This document shows positions 7,801-10,329 of a DNA stretch of 10,329 bases, piece by piece. Origin of the DNA: Gammaproteobacteria bacterium (GTDB lineage Bacteria > Pseudomonadota > Gammaproteobacteria > Eutrophobiales > Eutrophobiaceae); contig VYCZ01000099.1 in NCBI GenBank assembly GCA_009843675.1, positions 1 through 10,329 on the forward strand. The letters are read 5' to 3'. Position numbers and translations under genes: made by a program. The notes under the pieces are model-generated. The model did not search any database and was not told where the DNA came from. It saw nothing but the letters and a program-made list of their open reading frames with translations. Numbering within the stretch: position 1 is the first letter of the stretch; every line of letters starts with the position of its first letter.

Positions 7801-8624
7801 TTCAGGGTGTTGTAGAGGCCGCCGGGGACGATAATACCGATATCCTTGAAGCGGCCCTCTATCACGTCGTTCAGGCTGTTCTCCTCTATGAATTTCAGCG
7901 CCGCCGGCCAGCGTTGTTCGGTTTTTTCCGTCTCATGTTGATAGTTGAACGGGGGCAGGACGATGCGCTCCACGTCCCGCGCCGGGTCATCCAGGGCATC
8001 GGTCACGGTAAATGCCGGGCGCCTGTTGTCTTTGGTATTCAATACGCCGTGGACGTGGCAGGCCCGCACCCGCAGCTGCAGCATCACGGGTGTGGATGAC
8101 GCTTCGGACAATTCAAAACCCTTCTCGACTATCCCGGCAATGTCGTTCAGGTTGGGTCTAGGGTCGAGCAACCACATCTGGGATTTCATGGCAAAGGCAT
8201 GGGACCGTTCCTGCATGATGGATGCGCCTTCACCATAATCCTCCCCGATGATGATGAGCGCGCCGCCCCTGACCCCGGCGGAGGCTACGTTGGCCAGCGC
8301 GTCCGAGGCCACGTTGGTGCCGACGGTGGATTTCCATGCGACCGCGCCGCGCAGCGGGTAATTGATCGAGGCAGCCAGCATGGAGGCCGCAGCCGCCTCA
8401 CTGGCGGACTGCTCGAAGTGGACGCCCAGTTCTTCCAGGATCTCCCTGGAATCGGAAAAAACGTCGATCAAGTGGCTGATGGGGGACCCCTGGTAGCCAC
8501 CGATATAGGAGACGCCGGATTGCAGCAGGGCCTTGGTCACCGCGAGGATGCCCTCCCCGTGCAGTTCGTCGCCATCTCCCAGACGGAGCATCTGGACTTC
8601 TTTTGCGAAAGAGCGTTCAGCCAT
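4896..8624 (-). CDS. Fused indolepyruvate-type 2-oxoacid:ferredoxin oxidoreductase (IorA-IorB-DUF6537 in one chain)
   Basis: This single chain of 1242 residues oxidatively decarboxylates a 2-oxoacid, probably an aryl pyruvate, to the acyl-CoA and reduces ferredoxin or another low-potential carrier. Order: N-terminal pyrimidine-binding/transketolase domains (about 20-390; GGYQGSPISHL), CTGCPERP (407-414), ThDP domain with GDGG (478-481) to VVVDNG (504-509), an iron-sulfur region (616-669), a linker (about 700-751), a gamma (IorB) domain beginning AILAMGGQGGG (GGQGGG 760-765), and a C-terminal DUF6537-like region (about 970-1242). The iron-sulfur cysteines are widely spaced: C616, C622, C628-P, then C652, C655, C658 and C668-P. 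The linker contains no in-frame start for a separate IorB; the nearest ATG is Met759, inside the motif. The start is 5 nt after the cyclase stop without a clear ribosome site, implying coupling. Substrate is inferred from family only. Confidence 0.9.
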   Translation of the reverse strand: MAERSFAKEVQMLRLGDGDELHGEGILAVTKALLQSGVSYIGGYQGSPISHLIDVFSDSREILEELGVHFEQSASEAAAASMLAASINYPLRGAVAWKSTVGTNVASDALANVASAGVRGGALIIIGEDYGEGASIMQERSHAFAMKSQMWLLDPRPNLNDIAGIVEKGFELSEASSTPVMLQLRVRACHVHGVLNTKDNRRPAFTVTDALDDPARDVERIVLPPFNYQHETEKTEQRWPAALKFIEENSLNDVIEGRFKDIGIIVPGGLYNTLNRAMEYVGCSDVFGNNTIPMYILNVAYPLVDAEVVRFCRDKKAVLLVEEGQPDYLEQNINTILRRHDVQARVHGKDVFTMAGEYTCQLMEEGLRKFLTRWEPGAVTVPPLEKTNGANREELAQLVPQRPSGLCTGCPERPFFSAVKLLEKEFGKLQVSMDIGCHSFATVAPFNIGNTITGYGLGPSSASALMVPHEKRAMSIMGDGGFWHNGLATGIGNAVENEHDGIIVVVDNGYSAATGGQWIPSSKADAERRQYRVSIVDALKGAGVRWIRKVHTYNIQESLHALREAMTTRDKGPKLIVAEGECQLNRQRRIKPQIRNLLKQNKRYVRERFGIDEDTCTGDHSCIRLSGCPSLTIKDNPDPLRKDPVATVVNSCVGCGVCGEVAHAAVLCPSFYKADIVYNPNLADRALAAFRSFVIGRLQAWSDLLRRKRTVATTDPAGAGQEGHSASLPVWKQEKINREGADAPQAGQAEPIKIAILAMGGQGGGVLSNWLIQAAERSGYLAQSTSVPGVAQRTGATVYYLEFFPRDAVGDDPAVLALMPVPGRVDLVIAGELIEGGRAVLRGLNTPDMTTALVSTHRDYAIGEKTALGDGRANTGRIMEAVTENARHFIGFDMDVLAGRTGSVISSVLLGAAAGSGALPFGREAFTEIITEGGVAVEANLKGFDAGYAHAQKQQEQQERPAAADVVEAPVHEHVQALLERVRSEFPPQTHEIIRAAASKLADYQDVRYANQYLDRLQPVLRADRADRDYLLTVETARYLALSMAYEDAIRVADLKIRSTRFDRVRKEVQAEQGQVVTWQEFMHPRVQELCDIMPAWKGYLYLKTPILRNFLGLFCRRGRKINTTSLSGFLLLYLLAGWRFTRRSTLRYKTETAAIEKWLATVLDCAADDYDLAVEAAECRRLVKGYGETHERGVANFNRIMEALNSLRNRPKAATKIRELRDAALADEHGEALEATLKKVA

Positions 8625-8629
8625 CGCGC

Positions 8630-9367
8630 TTATTCGGTGACGGCAAATACCCTGGCGGGGGAGCCGTCCATGCCGTCCAGGGGCAGGGGGATGCCGTACA
8701 AAGTGAACTCCCTGCCGTTGAGTTTGCCGATGTCGGTGAGCAACTGGATGATGATGGTCTTGTTGCCCAGCAGGGTCTTGTGGTTGCGTCCGGGCGGCTG
8801 GTCCGCCTCGATGCCGAGCCAGAACGGCGCCTCGGGGAAGCAGTCCAGGGCCACTGCCTTGCAGCCTTTCTCCACGATGTATTCCGCCGCGGTGGTATCC
8901 AGGAATATGGATTCGCCCCAGAATTCGTCAGTGCCCCAGGCCCGTTCGGTCCAGCCGGTGTACAGAACGGGGATGACGCCGGCATCGATCTCCACGCCGG
9001 TCCTGATGATCGCGTCGGCGGTAATGCGTTCCCGTCCCTTCAGGTGGGTCAGGGGCACTACCACGCCCTTGCCGATGGTGTGCTCCAGGGGGATCTGTTC
9101 CACCGTCCAGCCGCCGGACTCCAGGAAATGGCAGGGGGCGTCGATATGGGTGCCGATATGGGTAAGGATCTCCAGCCGGGACAGCATGTGCGGGGTGAAC
9201 TCGAGGTTGTCGTCCAGTTCGATGTCGCGGCTCTCCAGGTATGCTTTCTGCACTTCTCCCATGCAGGACAACACCACGCAGCGAGTGGGATTCTCTTCAT
9301 ACTCGCGCAGGTTCGGGATGCCCTGCATGTGGCGATTGACTGGCAGTGTCAGGTCGATGACGGCCAT
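8630..9367 (-). CDS. Cyclase-family (kynurenine formamidase-like) metal-dependent hydrolase
   Basis: This is a 245-residue protein of the cyclase superfamily (PF04199), which includes kynurenine formamidase and other amide or lactone hydrolases using divalent metal. The family metal motif HxGTHxDxPxH is complete at residues 70-80 (HIGTHIDAPCH; His70, His74, Asp76, His80). The start at 9367 is well supported by a GGAGG-type ribosome site about 5 nt upstream (9373-9378 on the plus strand). No signal peptide is seen, so it is cytoplasmic. It lies 33 nt after cofC and 5 nt before the ferredoxin oxidoreductase gene, so it probably belongs to the same operon. The substrate is not readable from sequence. 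Formylkynurenine would fit a link to tryptophan breakdown, but the superfamily is broad. Confidence 0.88.
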   Translation of the reverse strand: MAVIDLTLPVNRHMQGIPNLREYEENPTRCVVLSCMGEVQKAYLESRDIELDDNLEFTPHMLSRLEILTHIGTHIDAPCHFLESGGWTVEQIPLEHTIGKGVVVPLTHLKGRERITADAIIRTGVEIDAGVIPVLYTGWTERAWGTDEFWGESIFLDTTAAEYIVEKGCKAVALDCFPEAPFWLGIEADQPPGRNHKTLLGNKTIIIQLLTDIGKLNGREFTLYGIPLPLDGMDGSPARVFAVTE

Positions 9368-9400
9368 GGTGTCCTCCGGTCGTAAAACTGTTTCAGTATA

Positions 9401-10036
9401 TCACCTATCAACCGGTTCCAGCGATCGCAGGTAACGCCAGGTACGGTTTGCCCCGGACTGTTTCCGTAACGCATGCAGGTCGTCGGGCAGGTCCATGTCC
9501 CGGGCCAGGCCGGTGGGCTTCACAACGTTGAAGGGTATCCGGCGTTGTTCCGCTTCCTTGCGAAATTCATCAAAGCTGTTTTCGCCGTATTTCAATTCCA
9601 TGGCAAGGGGCGGGGTGAACACCAGGCCGTTGGTGCCGCCGTCGTTGGCGGCGGGGCACAGGGTGACGCCTTCCCTGTGAACTCGGTCCAGGTAAACCAG
9701 GTCCCGTTCTTCGAGTTCCGGCACATCGGCGGGGATAATGAGTGTCTTGTGAGCGCTCTTGCCGGTGATATGTTTTATACCTTTCAGAACGTCCGCGGCA
9801 TAACCACCGTCGGTTCCGGTGTCGAGTACGTCAACGCCTTTTGCGCGCGCCAACTCCATGACATCCGTATCGCAACTGACCACCGTAACGCCGCCGACCA
9901 CGGCAGATCCGGCCAGGGTGTCGAGAATGTCTTCCAGCATGCACAGGCTGAGTTGCCGGCGTTGCTCCGGTGTCAATACACCGGCAAGCCGTAACTTGGA
10001 GTGCTCCAGCCGTTTTACGGGAATAATCACCCACAT
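9401..10036 (-). CDS. cofC: CofC/FbiD-type guanylyltransferase for cofactor F420 biosynthesis
   Basis: This 211-residue nucleotidyltransferase is of the CofC/FbiD family. It joins GTP to 2-phospholactate, phosphoenolpyruvate or 3-phosphoglycerate (depending on lineage) to make the activated side-chain precursor of coenzyme F420. Family marks are the start MWVIIPVKRLEHSKLRL, the LIIPADVPEL metal and nucleotide region, and AANDGGTNGLVF followed by YGENSFDEF. The ATG at 10036 is chosen because CofC proteins usually begin with MWxIxPVK; an in-frame TTG at 10054 would add six residues with no homology support. There is no strong ribosome site. A 43-bp palindrome sits just upstream, between it and the F420 reductase gene. 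Which three-carbon phosphate it uses cannot be decided by eye. CofD, CofE and the Fo synthase genes are not in the window. Confidence 0.9.
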   Translation of the reverse strand: MWVIIPVKRLEHSKLRLAGVLTPEQRRQLSLCMLEDILDTLAGSAVVGGVTVVSCDTDVMELARAKGVDVLDTGTDGGYAADVLKGIKHITGKSAHKTLIIPADVPELEERDLVYLDRVHREGVTLCPAANDGGTNGLVFTPPLAMELKYGENSFDEFRKEAEQRRIPFNVVKPTGLARDMDLPDDLHALRKQSGANRTWRYLRSLEPVDR

Positions 10037-10059
10037 GCAGTTATCCGATACCAAAATCA

Positions 10060-10106
10060 GGGGTCAGAGTAAGAAATTCGCCAGAATTTTTACTCTGACC
10101 CCGAAA
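10060..10106 (-). repeat. 43-bp palindrome (REP/RAYT-type), copy 2, with 4 shared flanking bases
   Basis: Its reverse complement matches 3524-3570 at 46 of 47 positions, so it is the same element in the opposite orientation. It retains the 13-bp inverted ends and the inner AAATTC / GAATTT pair. It occupies nearly all of the 53-bp gap between the F420 reductase gene and cofC and overlaps the end of the former. As a hairpin inside the transcript it could dampen read-through or protect the upstream message. Confidence 0.9.
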
Positions 10107-10329
10107 TTTCATCAATGCCGGTGATGCGGATGCCGGAATGGGGGGTCTTGTAAGCCCGGTTGATATGGATAAGCAGGCTGGTCAGGGCTTCGGCAGCCGC
10201 GGCGTTGGCCAGTTTCCCGGCATTGATGGCCCGGCAACCGCTGTCTTCCACCAGTTGCATCACTTCCCTGCGGGTTTCCGGGTCGTCGCCGGTCACCAGG
10301 ATGTCGCAATCTATCTCCACGTCCTGTTC
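10090..10329 (-). CDS. npdG: F420:NADPH oxidoreductase, C-terminal part (5' end outside window)
   Basis: These 79 codons plus stop are the C-terminal part of an NpdG/Fno-type F420-dependent NADP reductase, which exchanges hydride between F420H2 and NADP+ in the cytoplasm. The diagnostic stretch is DCDILVTGDDPETR, then a Rossmann-type tail with AINAGKLANAAAAEALTSLL and the family end INRAYKTPHSGIRITG. Full-length members are about 210-230 residues, so about two thirds lies off the right edge. The frame is open to the window end; the GTG at 10320 is an internal codon, not a start. The final residues SGSE and the TAA stop are encoded by the 43-bp palindrome, so the original stop was probably lost or moved. 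It is the first visible gene of the minus-strand operon. A different member of the same reductase family is possible but less likely next to cofC. Confidence 0.82.
   Translation of the reverse strand, partial: EQDVEIDCDILVTGDDPETRREVMQLVEDSGCRAINAGKLANAAAAEALTSLLIHINRAYKTPHSGIRITGIDEISGSE

Noticed and set aside
5961..9434. Long open frames on the plus strand opposite the oxidoreductase and cyclase genes (up to 411 codons)
   Set aside because: They are antisense shadows of well-recognised GC-rich genes, overlap one another, and show no domain or motif I recognise.
9967..9984. Short inverted repeat CCGGTG-tcaata-CACCGG inside cofC
   Set aside because: It is a six-base stem inside a conserved coding region of GC-rich DNA; chance is sufficient explanation.
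10037..10054. TTG start giving six more residues for CofC
   Set aside because: The family begins at MWxIxPVK, and the TTG has no ribosome site.
2519..10106. CRISPR-like interpretation of the repeated palindromes
   Set aside because: The copies are kilobases apart, differ in orientation, and have no regular spacers or cas genes.

Overview
The window is about 10.3 kb of GC-rich, gene-dense bacterial DNA. Gene content and codon use suggest a proteobacterium, most likely a gammaproteobacterium. The branched-chain keto acid dehydrogenase genes closely resemble the Pseudomonas bkd type, and the short palindromic repeats are of kinds I associate with beta- and gammaproteobacteria. Two genes for cofactor F420 (a CofC guanylyltransferase and an F420:NADPH reductase) are unusual for that group, so this may be an uncultured lineage. 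I cannot name the organism from the sequence.

Left part, plus strand (1-3517): an operon for the branched-chain 2-oxoacid dehydrogenase complex, E1 alpha (5' end cut by the window), E1 beta and E2. The genes overlap by 4 nt or are 2 nt apart. No E3 gene follows. The E2 gene carries an in-frame palindromic repeat of about 98 bp in the linker between its lipoyl and E3-binding domains. A 136-bp intergenic gap holds a 43-bp near-perfect palindrome. Then come a glyoxalase II-type metallo-beta-lactamase hydrolase and a small DUF2784 membrane protein, still on the plus strand (3654-4860). The last seven codons of the membrane protein gene lie in a decayed copy of the E2 repeat.

Right part, minus strand (10329 down to 4896), in transcription order: the C-terminal part of an F420:NADPH oxidoreductase, CofC (F420 biosynthesis), a cyclase-family metal hydrolase, and a 1242-residue fused 2-oxoacid (indolepyruvate-type) ferredoxin oxidoreductase. 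This set is packed like an operon and converges with the DUF2784 gene. A second copy of the 43-bp palindrome, in opposite orientation, sits between the reductase and cofC and supplies the reductase stop codon.

The window thus holds two different ways to convert 2-oxoacids to acyl-CoA: the NAD-linked, lipoate-based complex on one strand and a ferredoxin-linked enzyme on the other. The second is grouped with F420 genes. The points most worth following are the F420/cyclase/ferredoxin-oxidoreductase operon and the three genes whose coding sequence has been invaded or ended by palindromic repeats.
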